This document shows, piece by piece, positions 41,331 through 49,792 of a stretch of 64,000 bases of DNA. The stretch's first letter is position 1. Every line of letters begins with the position of its first letter. Source of the stretch: JANQOH01 sp965243325 (lineage in GTDB: Bacteria; Pseudomonadota; Alphaproteobacteria; UBA7887); NCBI GenBank assembly GCA_965243325.1, contig CBDEUQ010000003.1, positions 496,001 to 560,000 on the forward strand. Direction: 5' to 3'. The notes beneath the pieces were generated by a model, which worked only from the letters and a program-made list of their open reading frames with translations, was not told where the DNA came from and did no database searches. The position numbers were made by a program, and so were the translations under genes.

Positions 41331-42106
41331 CGATAGGAAAGGCGGCCATGGCCGCCTCGCTGCACCGATTCGCCAACCCAGCGCGCTTCATGCGGCTTTC
41401 CGACGCCGTGCTGCCGTGGGCGGTGGGCGCCGTCGCGGTCTCGCTTCCCGCGGGCCTCTGGCTGGCCCTGGTCGCATCGCCGCCCGACTACCAGCAGGGC
41501 GAGTCGGTGCGCATCATGTACGTCCACGTTCCGGCGGCGTGGATGGCGCTGTTCGTCTACATGGCCATGGCGGGGCTGAGCGCGGCGGCGCTGATCTGGC
41601 GCCACCCGCTGGCCGACATCGCCGCCCGCGCCGCCTCGCCGCTCGGCGCCGGCTTCACCGTCATCGCCCTGGCGACGGGCGCCCTGTGGGGGCGGCCGAT
41701 GTGGAACACGTGGTGGGTGTGGGACGCGCGGCTCACGTCGGTGCTGATCCTGCTGTTTCTCTATCTCGGCCACATGGCGCTGTTCGACGCCTTCGACGAC
41801 ACGACGAAGGGTGCGCGCGCGGCGGCGATCCTGGCGCTGGTCGGGGTGGTCAACGTGCCGATCATCCACTTCTCGGTCGACTGGTGGAACACCCTGCACC
41901 AGCCGGCAAGCGTGTTCCGCGCCGGCGGGCCGACGATAGCCGCCGAGATGCTGTGGCCGCTGTTCGCGATGGCCGCCGCCTTCAAGACCTACTTCGTCGC
42001 GGTGCTGCTGTTGCGCATGCGGAGCGAGATCGACGCCGCCAAGCTGCGCGCGCTCAGGCGCACGCAGGTGGCGCGGGCCGCCGGCGCCGCGCAGCCGGCG
42101 TCATGA
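41327..42106 (+). CDS. ccmC: Heme exporter / heme-handling protein CcmC
   Basis: A 259-residue six-helix membrane protein that delivers heme to CcmE. The tryptophan-rich WWD domain is GRPMWNTWWVWDARLTSV. Flanking histidines occur in MYVHVPAAWMAL and NVPIIHFSVDWWNTLHQPAS. The ATG at 41327 overlaps the ccmB stop; a second ATG at 41348 is possible. Confidence 0.96.
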   Translation: MTIGKAAMAASLHRFANPARFMRLSDAVLPWAVGAVAVSLPAGLWLALVASPPDYQQGESVRIMYVHVPAAWMALFVYMAMAGLSAAALIWRHPLADIAARAASPLGAGFTVIALATGALWGRPMWNTWWVWDARLTSVLILLFLYLGHMALFDAFDDTTKGARAAAILALVGVVNVPIIHFSVDWWNTLHQPASVFRAGGPTIAAEMLWPLFAMAAAFKTYFVAVLLLRMRSEIDAAKLRALRRTQVARAAGAAQPAS

Positions 42107-42279
42107 ACGAGTTCCTCGCCATGGGCGGCTACGCGGTCTTCGTATGGTCGTCCTACGCCGTCGCGGCGGCGGTGCTGGCGGCGATGGGGATTCACGCGGC
42201 GGCGCGCGCGCGCGCCAGGCGGGCGGCGCTCGAGGCGGTGCGCGCGCAACTCGCCGACGACGGCGGCGGCGCGCCGTGA
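42103..42279 (+). CDS. ccmD: Heme exporter protein CcmD
   Basis: A 58-residue single-pass membrane protein that helps release holo-CcmE. FLAMGGYAVFVWSSYAVAA is the conserved start of the helix, followed by a basic cytoplasmic tail (ARARARRAA). It overlaps both neighbours by ATGA and GTGA. Confidence 0.9.
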   Translation: MNEFLAMGGYAVFVWSSYAVAAAVLAAMGIHAAARARARRAALEAVRAQLADDGGGAP

Positions 42280-42728
42280 AACGCAAGACGCGGCGGCTGT
42301 GGGCGGTCGTCCTCGGTCTGACCATGCTCGGCACCGCGGCGGCGCTGGTCCTTCTGGCGATCGAGGACAGCCTGGTGTTCTTCTACGCGCCGTCGGACCT
42401 CGCCGAGCGCGCGCCGACGCCCGAGGAGACGATCCGCGTCGGCGGCCTCGTGGAGGAGGGCAGCGTGACGCGCGAGGGCGACGGGACGCGCGTCGGCTTC
42501 CGCGTCACCGACACCGCCGAATCCGTGCTCGTGCGCTTCACCGGCGTGCTGCCGGACCTGTTCCGCGAGGGCCAGGGCATCGTCGCCGAGGGGCGTCTCG
42601 GCGCCGACGGCGTCTTCGTCGCCGACACCGTGTTCGCCAAGCACGACGAGACCTACATGCCGCCGGAGGTGGCCGACGCCGTTGCGGCGGCCGAAGGCCG
42701 CAGCGGCCCGGGGGACGGCAGCGAATGA
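42276..42728 (+). CDS. ccmE: Cytochrome c maturation heme chaperone CcmE
   Basis: A 150-residue membrane-anchored periplasmic chaperone. After an N-terminal helix (LWAVVLGLTMLGTAAALVLLA) comes FFYAPSDLAERAP and an OB-fold. FAKHDETYMPPE carries the covalent heme-binding histidine and the HxxxY tyrosine. The GTG at 42276 overlaps the ccmD stop. Confidence 0.95.
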   Translation: MKRKTRRLWAVVLGLTMLGTAAALVLLAIEDSLVFFYAPSDLAERAPTPEETIRVGGLVEEGSVTREGDGTRVGFRVTDTAESVLVRFTGVLPDLFREGQGIVAEGRLGADGVFVADTVFAKHDETYMPPEVADAVAAAEGRSGPGDGSE

Positions 42729-44698
42729 CCGTCGAGGCCGGCCACTTCGCGCTCGTCGTCGCGTTCGTCGTCGCCGCGCTCCAGGGCACGCTGCCGATGG
42801 CCGGCGCGGCGCGCGGCCGCGGCGCGTGGATGGCGCTGGCGCGGCCCGCGGCCGCGGTCCAGCTCGCCGCCGTGGCGTGCGCCTTCGCGGCGCTGACCTG
42901 GGCCTACATCGGTTCCGACTTCTCGGTGCAGAACGTCGCCAGCAACTCCCACTCGGCGAAGCCGCTGCTCTACAAGATCAGCGGCGTCTGGGGGAACCAC
43001 GAGGGTTCCATGCTGCTGTGGACGCTGATCCTGGCGCTGTTCGGCGCCGCGGTCGCCGGCTTCGGCGGCAACCTGCCGCCGCGCCTCAGGGCACGCGTGC
43101 TCGCCGTCCAGGGAGCGGTCGCCGCCGGCTTCCTCGGTTTCGTGCTGTTCACCTCGAACCCGTTCGCGCGCCTCGTGCCGGCGCCGGCCGACGGGAGCGG
43201 ACTCAATCCCCTGTTGCAGGACCCCGGCCTCGCCTTCCACCCGCCGTTCCTCTATCTCGGCTACGTCGGCCTGTCGGTGACGTTCGCGTTCGCCGTCGCC
43301 GCGCTCATCGAGGGCCGCGTGGACGCGGCATGGGCGCGCTGGGTCCGGCCGTGGGCGCTCGCCGCGTGGTCGTTCCTCACCGTCGGCATCGCGCTCGGGA
43401 GCTGGTGGGCGTACTACGAGCTCGGCTGGGGCGGCTGGTGGTTCTGGGACCCGGTCGAGAACGCCTCGTTCATGCCCTGGCTCGCCGCCACCGCCCTCCT
43501 GCACTCGTCGGTGGTGTGCGAGAAGCGCGACGCGCTCAAGTCGTGGACCGTGCTGCTTGCCATCGTCGCCTTCTCGTTCAGCCTGCTGGGCACCTTTCTC
43601 GTGCGCTCGGGCGTCGTCACGTCGGTGCACGCGTTCGCCTCCGACCCGACGCGGGGCGTGTTCATTCTCGCCTTCCTCATGCTCACGATCGGCGGCTCGC
43701 TGACGCTCTACGCCGTGCGCGCGCCGCGCCTCGCCGCCGGCGGACTGTTCGCGCCGCTGAGCCGCGAAGGCGGGCTGGTGCTCAACAACGTGCTGCTGGC
43801 GACCGCCGCGGCGACGGTGCTGCTCGGCACGCTCTACCCGCTGATCGTCGATGCCGCCGGCGGAGACAAGGTCTCGGTCGGGCCGCCCTACTTCAACGCG
43901 GTGTTCGTGCCGCTGGCGGCGCCGCTTGTCTTCCTCGCCGGCGTGACGCCGTTCGTGTCGTGGAAACGCGCCGACGCGGCGGGCGTTCTCGGCCGCCTCA
44001 AGTGGGCCGCCGGCGCGGCCGTGGCGGCGGCGCTGGTCACGCTCATGCTCGACCGCGCCGGTCCGACGCTGGCGGCGCTGGGCGTCGCGCTGGCGGTCTG
44101 GCTTGCCGCGGCCACGTTCGCCGAGTGGGCGGGGCGGGTGCGGTTGCTGCGCGCCGGCGCGGCGGAAAGCGCGCGCCGGGCGCTCAACCTGCCGCGCGCC
44201 GCGTACGGCATGAGCCTCGCGCATCTCGGCGTGGCGCTCGTCGTCGCCGGGATCACCGGCTCCAGCGCCTGGACGACGGAGAGCTTCCAGGTCATGCGTC
44301 CGGGCGACTCGGTGACGGTCGCAGGCTACGACTTCGCCTTCCGCGGCGTCGAGCGCATCGAGGGAGCGAACTACGTCGCCGAACGCGGACGCTTCGACGT
44401 CACCCGCGACGGCCGGCCGGTGGCCGAGCTGCGGCCCGAAAAGCGCTTCTACCCGGTCTCTCAGACGCCGACCACGGAAGCGGCGATCCACACCACGTGG
44501 TTCGCCGATCTCTACGCCGTGGTGGGCGACGCCGACGGCACGGGCGGCTGGAGCGCGCGCCTCTACCACAACCCGCTCGTGCCGTGGATCTGGCTCGGCG
44601 CCGTGGTCATGGCCTTGGGCGGCGCGGTGTCGCTGTCCGACCGCCGCCACCGCGTCGGCGCGCCGCGGCGCGCGCGCGCGGCCGCGGTGCCGGCGTGA
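42725..44698 (+). CDS. ccmF: Cytochrome c heme lyase subunit CcmF
   Basis: A 657-residue polytopic protein, the core of the heme ligation complex. NSHSAKPLLYKISGVWGNHEGSM is split between the first helices, LAFHPPFLYLGYVG holds conserved histidine, and the WWD domain is ELGWGGWWFWDPVENASFMP. A further histidine is in TALLHSSVV. It overlaps ccmE (ATGA) and ccmG (GTGA). Confidence 0.96.
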   Translation: MTVEAGHFALVVAFVVAALQGTLPMAGAARGRGAWMALARPAAAVQLAAVACAFAALTWAYIGSDFSVQNVASNSHSAKPLLYKISGVWGNHEGSMLLWTLILALFGAAVAGFGGNLPPRLRARVLAVQGAVAAGFLGFVLFTSNPFARLVPAPADGSGLNPLLQDPGLAFHPPFLYLGYVGLSVTFAFAVAALIEGRVDAAWARWVRPWALAAWSFLTVGIALGSWWAYYELGWGGWWFWDPVENASFMPWLAATALLHSSVVCEKRDALKSWTVLLAIVAFSFSLLGTFLVRSGVVTSVHAFASDPTRGVFILAFLMLTIGGSLTLYAVRAPRLAAGGLFAPLSREGGLVLNNVLLATAAATVLLGTLYPLIVDAAGGDKVSVGPPYFNAVFVPLAAPLVFLAGVTPFVSWKRADAAGVLGRLKWAAGAAVAAALVTLMLDRAGPTLAALGVALAVWLAAATFAEWAGRVRLLRAGAAESARRALNLPRAAYGMSLAHLGVALVVAGITGSSAWTTESFQVMRPGDSVTVAGYDFAFRGVERIEGANYVAERGRFDVTRDGRPVAELRPEKRFYPVSQTPTTEAAIHTTWFADLYAVVGDADGTGGWSARLYHNPLVPWIWLGAVVMALGGAVSLSDRRHRVGAPRRARAAAVPA

Positions 44699-45240
44699 GG
44701 GCCGCGGCGAGGCTGCTGGCGTTCGCCGTTCCCGCCGTCGCCTTCGTCGCCGTGGCGGCGCTCCTCGGATTCGGGCTCGGCAACGATCCGAGCGAGGTTC
44801 CGAGCGTGCTGATCGGCGAGCCGCTGCCGGCGTTCGCGCTCGCGGCGCCGGACGGGCAGGCGCAGGGGTTCGCGACCGCCGATCTCGCGGTCGGCGAAAT
44901 CAGCGTCGTCAACGTGTTCGCGTCCTGGTGCGTGCCGTGCCGCGCCGAACACCCGCTGCTGACCGCGATCGCGGCGGAGGACGGCGTGGCGCTATACGGC
45001 ATCGCCTACAAGGACGAGCCGGCGGACACCCGCCGTTTCCTCGACGAACTCGGCGATCCGTACCGACGCATCGGCGCCGACCGCGACGGCCGCGTCGCCA
45101 TCGACCTCGGAATCGCCGGCGTGCCCGAGACCTTCTTCGTCGGCCCCGACGGCGTCATCCGCTACAAGCACATCGGCCCCATCCTCCCGGACCACATGGA
45201 CAAGCGCATCCGGCCGCTGATCGCGCATCTGCGGCCATGA
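44695..45240 (+). CDS. ccmG: Thiol:disulfide interchange protein CcmG (DsbE)
   Basis: A 181-residue membrane-anchored thioredoxin-like protein that reduces apocytochrome cysteines. After a helix (LLAFAVPAVAFVAVAALLG), the active site is VFASWCVPCRAEHP and the cis-proline loop is GVPETFFVGPDGVI. The GTG at 44695 overlaps the ccmF stop. Confidence 0.95.
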   Translation: MRAAARLLAFAVPAVAFVAVAALLGFGLGNDPSEVPSVLIGEPLPAFALAAPDGQAQGFATADLAVGEISVVNVFASWCVPCRAEHPLLTAIAAEDGVALYGIAYKDEPADTRRFLDELGDPYRRIGADRDGRVAIDLGIAGVPETFFVGPDGVIRYKHIGPILPDHMDKRIRPLIAHLRP

Positions 45241-45268
45241 GGGGGCGGCCATGAGCGGGCGGCCATGA
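45231..45268 (+). repeat. Three tandem copies of a 14-bp unit at the ccmG/ccmH junction
   Basis: GCGGCCATGA occurs at 45231, 45245 and 45259, an exact 14-base period. The first copy holds the ccmG stop, the last holds the ccmH start. Every other junction in this operon is an RTGA overlap, so this looks like an original ATGA overlap that was triplicated, moving the ccmH start 28 bases downstream. The middle copy carries a five-codon mini-frame. Confidence 0.85.
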
Positions 45269-45744
45269 CCCGGCGTCCCTTCGCGGTGCTTGCGGCGGCG
45301 GCGCTGCTCGCGGCCGCCGCGTCGACGGCGGCGTTCGAGAACGACGTGCCGATCGACGATCCGGCGCTCGAGGCGCGCGCCGTCGCGCTGGCCAAGGAGC
45401 TGCGCTGCCTGGTGTGCCAGAACCAGTCGATCATGGAGTCGGACGCGCCGCTTGCGCGCGACCTGCGCGCGGTGGTGCGCGAGCGCGTGGCGGAGGGCGA
45501 CGACGACGACGCGGTGACGGCCTACGTCGTCGCCCGCTACGGCGACTTCGTGCTGCTGCGCCCGCCCTTCAAGCCGAAGACCTGGCCTCTGTGGCTCGGT
45601 CCGCCGCTGCTTCTCGCGCTGGCGGCGCTGGCGCTGGCGGCGCGGCGCCGCCGCCGCGCCGCCGCCGCCGCGCCGGCGCTGTCGGCGGAGGAACGCGCCC
45701 GGCTGGACCGCCTGCTCGACGGCGACGGCGACCGCGGCGCATGA
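45265..45744 (+). CDS. ccmH: Cytochrome c-type biogenesis protein CcmH (CcmL)
   Basis: A 159-residue protein with a signal peptide. The redox motif is ELRCLVCQNQSIMESDAPLA, the classical LRCxxCQ of this family, followed by YGDFVLLRPPFKPKTWPLWLGP and a membrane helix. It keeps apocytochrome thiols reduced for ligation. The stop overlaps ccmI (ATGA). Confidence 0.95.
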   Translation: MTRRPFAVLAAAALLAAAASTAAFENDVPIDDPALEARAVALAKELRCLVCQNQSIMESDAPLARDLRAVVRERVAEGDDDDAVTAYVVARYGDFVLLRPPFKPKTWPLWLGPPLLLALAALALAARRRRRAAAAAPALSAEERARLDRLLDGDGDRGA

Positions 45745-47099
45745 TCGCCTGGCTGGCGTTCGCGGCGCTGGCGCTTCTGGCGGCGGCCGCGCTCGCGCTG
45801 CCGCTTCGTCGCCGCCGTCGGGCCGCCCGGCGCGCCGACTTCGATCTCGCCGTCTTCCGGCGCCAGCTCGCGGAGCTGGACGCGGACCGCGAGCGCGGCG
45901 CCATCGACGAGACCGAGGCGCGCGCCGCCCGTCTCGAGATCGAACGCCGGATTCTCGCCGCCGATTCCGCCGCCGACGACCCCGAGGACGGCGGCGGCCG
46001 CGCGAGCGCCGCGCTCTTCGCCCTCGTCGGCGTGCCCTTGCTCAGCCTCGCGCTGTATGCGCTGGTCGGTGCGCCGTCGATGCCCGATCTGCCGCTCGCC
46101 GCGCGCGCGCCCGAGCCGGCGGTCCCCGCAACTCTCGCCGAAGCCGTCGACCGGCTCGCCGAACGCATGCACGAACGGCCGGAGGACCTCGAGGGCTGGC
46201 TGCTGCTCGGCCGCTCCCAGGCGACGCTCGGCCGCTTCGCCGACGCGGCGGAGTCGTTCGCCCGGGCCGCGGCTCTGGCGCCGCCGAACGCCGACATCGC
46301 CGCCTCCCTGGGCGAGGCGCTGTTCCACGCCGCCGAGGGCGTCGTCACCCCGGCCGCGGCGCGGCAGTTCGAAACCGCGCTGGCGGCCGAGCCGGCGCAC
46401 CCCGTCGCCCGCTACTACCTTGGCCTGGCGTCGGCGCAGGCGGGCGATCTGGCCGGCGCCTTCGAGGCGTGGACAGCGCTTGCCGCCGACGCCGCGCCGG
46501 ATGCGCCGTGGCTCCCCGAGGTGCGGCAGCAGCTGCGCGCGCTGGCGGAGGCGCTCGGCGTCGCGCCGCCGACGGAGGCGGTGGCGGAGGCGGAGAACGC
46601 CGGCCGCAGCGCCGAGGAGGCCGCCGCGGCGATCGCCGAACTGCCGCCGGAAGAACGCGCGGCGGCGATAGACGGCATGGTCCGGAGTCTGGAACGCCGC
46701 CTCGCCGACGAGCCGGGAGACGTGGACGGCTGGCGCCGCCTCGGCCGGTCGAAGCGCGTCCTCGGCGACCTGCCGGGAGCGAGGACGGCGCTCCGACGCG
46801 CGCTCGACCTCGAGCCGGAGGACGTGCCGACGCTGGTGGCGCTCGCCGACCTCGAGCGCGCCGCGGGGTGGCCGAACGCGCTCGTCCCCGACGCCGCGCA
46901 GGCGCTCTACCGCCGCATCCTGGCGCTCGACGCGGTCCACCCGGACGCGCTGTGGTTCCTCGGCCTTGCCGCATCCGAAGCCGGACGGGGCGAAGAGACC
47001 GTGGCGCTGTGGACCCGCCTGCTCGCCCTCCTCCCCGCCGACAGCGAGGAACACCGCCTCCTTGCCAACCGACTCGCCGCGCTTGGCGGCGGCGGGTGA
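45741..47099 (+). CDS. ccmI: Cytochrome c biogenesis TPR protein CcmI
   Basis: A 452-residue protein. An N-terminal helix and basic loop lead to FRRQLAELDADRERGAIDETEARA, the CcmI hallmark, then a second membrane helix (ALFALVGVPLLSLALYALVG) and a periplasmic domain of tetratricopeptide repeats (GWLLLGRSQATLGRFADAAE, GWRRLGRSKRVLGDLPGA). It presents apocytochrome c to the ligase. It closes the ccm operon. Confidence 0.93.
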   Translation: MIAWLAFAALALLAAAALALPLRRRRRAARRADFDLAVFRRQLAELDADRERGAIDETEARAARLEIERRILAADSAADDPEDGGGRASAALFALVGVPLLSLALYALVGAPSMPDLPLAARAPEPAVPATLAEAVDRLAERMHERPEDLEGWLLLGRSQATLGRFADAAESFARAAALAPPNADIAASLGEALFHAAEGVVTPAAARQFETALAAEPAHPVARYYLGLASAQAGDLAGAFEAWTALAADAAPDAPWLPEVRQQLRALAEALGVAPPTEAVAEAENAGRSAEEAAAAIAELPPEERAAAIDGMVRSLERRLADEPGDVDGWRRLGRSKRVLGDLPGARTALRRALDLEPEDVPTLVALADLERAAGWPNALVPDAAQALYRRILALDAVHPDALWFLGLAASEAGRGEETVALWTRLLALLPADSEEHRLLANRLAALGGGG

Positions 47100-47127
47100 C
47101 GGGGCGCTACGCCGCCGCACTTGACTA

Positions 47128-47149
47128 TATGTAAGTCTTCACTTACATA
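47128..47149 (+). promoter_or_regulatory. Perfect palindromic operator of the ArsR-type regulator
   Basis: TATGTAAGT, a 4-base spacer and ACTTACATA form a perfect 9-bp inverted repeat, ending six bases before the ATG at 47156. A TTGACT box at 47121-47126 just upstream could be the -35 element, so a bound regulator would block this promoter. The AT-rich site stands out in GC-rich surroundings. Autoregulation is inferred. Confidence 0.72.
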
Positions 47150-47155
47150 AACCAC

Positions 47156-47479
47156 ATGGATACCCTGCTGCGCGCGATCGCGGAGCCGCGCCGGCGGCGC
47201 ATCCTGCAACTGGTGCGCAACCGGGAATTGTCGGCGGGAGAGATCGCCGCCGCCTTTGCCGTGTCGCGCCCGGCGGTGTCGCAGCATCTCAAGGTGCTGG
47301 GCGACGCCGGGCTGCTCACCGTGCGCAAGGCGGGAACGCGCCGCCTCTACCGCGTCCGGCCCGAGGCGATCGCCGAGCTCAAGGCATTCCTCGACACGTG
47401 GTGGGAAGGCGGCCTGGAGCGACTGAAGGCCAGCGCGGAGGCGGAGGCGGAAGAGGAAAGGAAGCGGAATGACGGATAG
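47156..47479 (+). CDS. ArsR/SmtB-type winged-helix regulator
   Basis: A 107-residue repressor. AEPRRRRILQLVRNRELSAG, IAAAFAVSRPAVSQHLKVLG and RLYRVRPEAIAEL form the winged helix. It has no metal-binding cysteine cluster. It belongs to the subgroup paired with SRPBCC (AHSA1-like) proteins, which follow here with an 11-base overlap. Confidence 0.9.
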   Translation: MDTLLRAIAEPRRRRILQLVRNRELSAGEIAAAFAVSRPAVSQHLKVLGDAGLLTVRKAGTRRLYRVRPEAIAELKAFLDTWWEGGLERLKASAEAEAEEERKRNDG

Positions 47480-47933
47480 CGAGGCCGGCCGAGTCGAACG
47501 CGAAGTCCATATCGACGCGCCGCCGGAAACGGTGTTCGCCTTCCTCGTCGATGCGCGGAAGATGAAGACCTGGATGGGCGTCGAAGTGTCGTTCGAGGCG
47601 CGGCCGGGCGGCCTGTTTCGCGTCGACGTCAACGGCGACGACGTGGCGCGCGGCCGGGTGCTCGAGGTCGTGCCGCCGCGGCGGGTGGTCTACAGCTGGG
47701 GCTGGGAGGGCAGCCGGACGGTGCCGCCCGGCTCGAGCCGCGTCGAGATCGAGCTCACGCCGGAAGACGGCGGGACGCGGCTCCGCCTCGTCCACAGCGG
47801 CTTGCCGGCGCCGGCCGCCGACCGGCACGGCGAAGGCTGGACGCACTACGTCGGGCGCCTTTGCGTCGCCGCCGGCGGCGGCGACCCGGGGCCGGACCCG
47901 TGGGCCGCCAAACCCGGAACGGAGGGAGCCTGA
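47469..47933 (+). CDS. SRPBCC-fold (AHSA1-like) protein
   Basis: A 154-residue START/Bet v1-like ligand-binding protein. VEREVHIDAPPETVFAFLVDAR and WMGVEVSFEARPGGLFRVDV begin the fold; VVPPRRVVYSWGWEG and LRLVHSGLP end it. It is co-transcribed with the ArsR regulator, whose signal it may bind or process. Ligand unknown. Confidence 0.87.
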   Translation: MTDSEAGRVEREVHIDAPPETVFAFLVDARKMKTWMGVEVSFEARPGGLFRVDVNGDDVARGRVLEVVPPRRVVYSWGWEGSRTVPPGSSRVEIELTPEDGGTRLRLVHSGLPAPAADRHGEGWTHYVGRLCVAAGGGDPGPDPWAAKPGTEGA

Positions 47934-47936
47934 AGC

Positions 47937-48602
47937 ATGGAGGGGTTCTGCCTCGAGACCGCGAGCCCTGAGTACCGCCGCCGGCGCGAAGACCTGCGGC
48001 GAGCCGAGATCGCCCTCAAGGACCAGCGCGAGACCGTCGCAGCGCTGCGCCGCGGCCTGCCGGCCGACACGCCGGTGCCGCAGGACTACGTCTTCGCCGA
48101 GGCCGTCGCGGGCGGCGTCAGCGAGGTGCGCCTGTCGGAGCTGTTCGCGCCGGCGGGCGGCCCTCTGGTCGTCTACCACTACATGTGGGCGCCCGACGAC
48201 CGCGAGCCGTGCCCGATGTGCACCATGTGGACCGACGGCTACAACGCCGTCGCGCCGCACGTCGCGCGCACCGCCCCCTTCGTCCTGGTGACGAAGCAGG
48301 ACGCCGCCGCGGCGCGCGCCTTCGCCGACCGCCGCGGCTGGACCGGCCTCCGCTTGCTGTCGAGCGGCGGCACGTCGTTCAACGCCGATTTCGGCATGGA
48401 GACGCCGGACGGCCGCCAACTGCCCGGGGTCAGCGTCTTTTCGAAGGACGGCGACGGCGCGCTGCGCCACTTCTACACCGCGTCGGCGATGATGGGCGAC
48501 GGCCACGCACGCGGGCTCGACCTGCTCAGCCCCGTATGGAACCTTCTCGACTTGCTGCCGGAGGGGCGCGGCGACTTCATGCCGCGACTGGTATACGAAT
48601 AG
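47937..48602 (+). CDS. DUF899 thioredoxin-like protein
   Basis: A 221-residue protein of the DUF899 group, related to thioredoxin-fold proteins. YRRRREDLRRAEIALKDQRE opens the family, and the CPMCTMWTDGYNAVAPHV segment carries the CxxC pair. FNADFGME and GVSVFSKD follow. It lies three bases after the SRPBCC gene, completing a regulator-SRPBCC-DUF899 unit often found together in proteobacteria. Function is not established. Confidence 0.85.
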   Translation: MEGFCLETASPEYRRRREDLRRAEIALKDQRETVAALRRGLPADTPVPQDYVFAEAVAGGVSEVRLSELFAPAGGPLVVYHYMWAPDDREPCPMCTMWTDGYNAVAPHVARTAPFVLVTKQDAAAARAFADRRGWTGLRLLSSGGTSFNADFGMETPDGRQLPGVSVFSKDGDGALRHFYTASAMMGDGHARGLDLLSPVWNLLDLLPEGRGDFMPRLVYE

Positions 48603-48645
48603 GCCGCCGCCGCGTATCGTCGGCGCTCCGCCGGTCGGAGACGAC

Positions 48646-49791
48646 ATGGCCGACACCCTCGGCATCATCATGCACGGCGCGACCGGGCGCATGGGAACGA
48701 ACCAGCATCTGGTGCGCTCGATCCTCGCCATTCGCGCCGCCGGCGGCGTCGTGCTGTCGGACGGCCGCCGCGTCGTGCCCGACCCGCTCCTGGTCGGCCG
48801 CGACGCCGGCAAGCTCTCGGCCCTCGCCGCCGCGCACGGCATCGACGACTGGACGACCGACCTCGACGCCGCGCTGTCCGACGCGCGGCCGGTGTTCTTC
48901 GACGCGGCGCTGACGGTCTCGCGCGCCGGCCTGCTCGGGCGCGCGGTCGCGGCCGGCAAGCACATCTATTGCGAGAAGCCGGTCGCCGTCCGCGCCGCCG
49001 ACGCGCTGGCGCTCGCGCGCGAGGCCCGCGCCGCCGGAGTCCGGCACGGCGTCGTGCAGGACAAGCTCTGGCTGCCCGGGATCCGCAAGCTCAAGCTGCT
49101 GGTCGATTCCGGGTTCTTCGGGCGCATCCTTTCGGTGCGCGGCGAGTTCGGCTACTGGGTGTTCCCCGGCGACCGGCAGCCGGCGCAGCGGCCGTCGTGG
49201 AACTACCGGGCGGAAGACGGCGGCGGCATCGTCCTCGACATGCTGCCGCACTGGGATTACCTGCTCGACGGGCTGTTCGGCCGCGTCTCCGCCGTCAGTT
49301 GCCGGACGGCGATTCATCTGCCGCGGCGCTGGGACGAGGCGGGCCGACCCTACGAGACGACCGCCGCCGACGCGGCGTACGCGACCTTCGAGCTGGAGGG
49401 CGGCATTCTCGCCCACTTCAACAGCTCGTGGTGCGTGCGCGTGCGCCGCGACGACCTGCTCACGATCCAGGTCGACGGCACGGACGGCTCGGCGGTGGCC
49501 GGGCTGCGCGACTGCCGCACGCAGGCGGCCGTCAACACGCCGCGCCCGGTGTGGAACCCCGACGTGCCGCCCGCCGTCGACTACGCCGCGGGCTGGTCGC
49601 CGGTGCCCGACGTCGAAACCTACGACAACGCGTTCAAGGCGCAGTGGGAGGCGTTCATCCGCCATGTGTGCGAGGACGCCCCCTTCCCGTGGGACCTGTT
49701 CGCCGGCGCGCGCGGCGTGCGGCTCGCCGAGGCGGCGCTGGCGAGCGCCGCGGACGCCCGCTGGACGACATTGCCGAAGATCGAGGAATGA
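48646..49791 (+). CDS. Gfo/Idh/MocA-family oxidoreductase
   Basis: A 381-residue NAD(P)-dependent dehydrogenase. The N-terminal Rossmann fold has GIIMHGATGRMGTNQHLVRS, and GKHIYCEKPVAV is the family EKP motif. The C-terminal domain includes LDMLPHWDYLLDGLFG with the likely catalytic histidine region. It is the first gene of a four-gene operon (48.6-53.3 kb). The substrate is probably a sugar or polyol but is unknown. Confidence 0.9.
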   Translation: MADTLGIIMHGATGRMGTNQHLVRSILAIRAAGGVVLSDGRRVVPDPLLVGRDAGKLSALAAAHGIDDWTTDLDAALSDARPVFFDAALTVSRAGLLGRAVAAGKHIYCEKPVAVRAADALALAREARAAGVRHGVVQDKLWLPGIRKLKLLVDSGFFGRILSVRGEFGYWVFPGDRQPAQRPSWNYRAEDGGGIVLDMLPHWDYLLDGLFGRVSAVSCRTAIHLPRRWDEAGRPYETTAADAAYATFELEGGILAHFNSSWCVRVRRDDLLTIQVDGTDGSAVAGLRDCRTQAAVNTPRPVWNPDVPPAVDYAAGWSPVPDVETYDNAFKAQWEAFIRHVCEDAPFPWDLFAGARGVRLAEAALASAADARWTTLPKIEE

Positions 49792-49792
49792 G

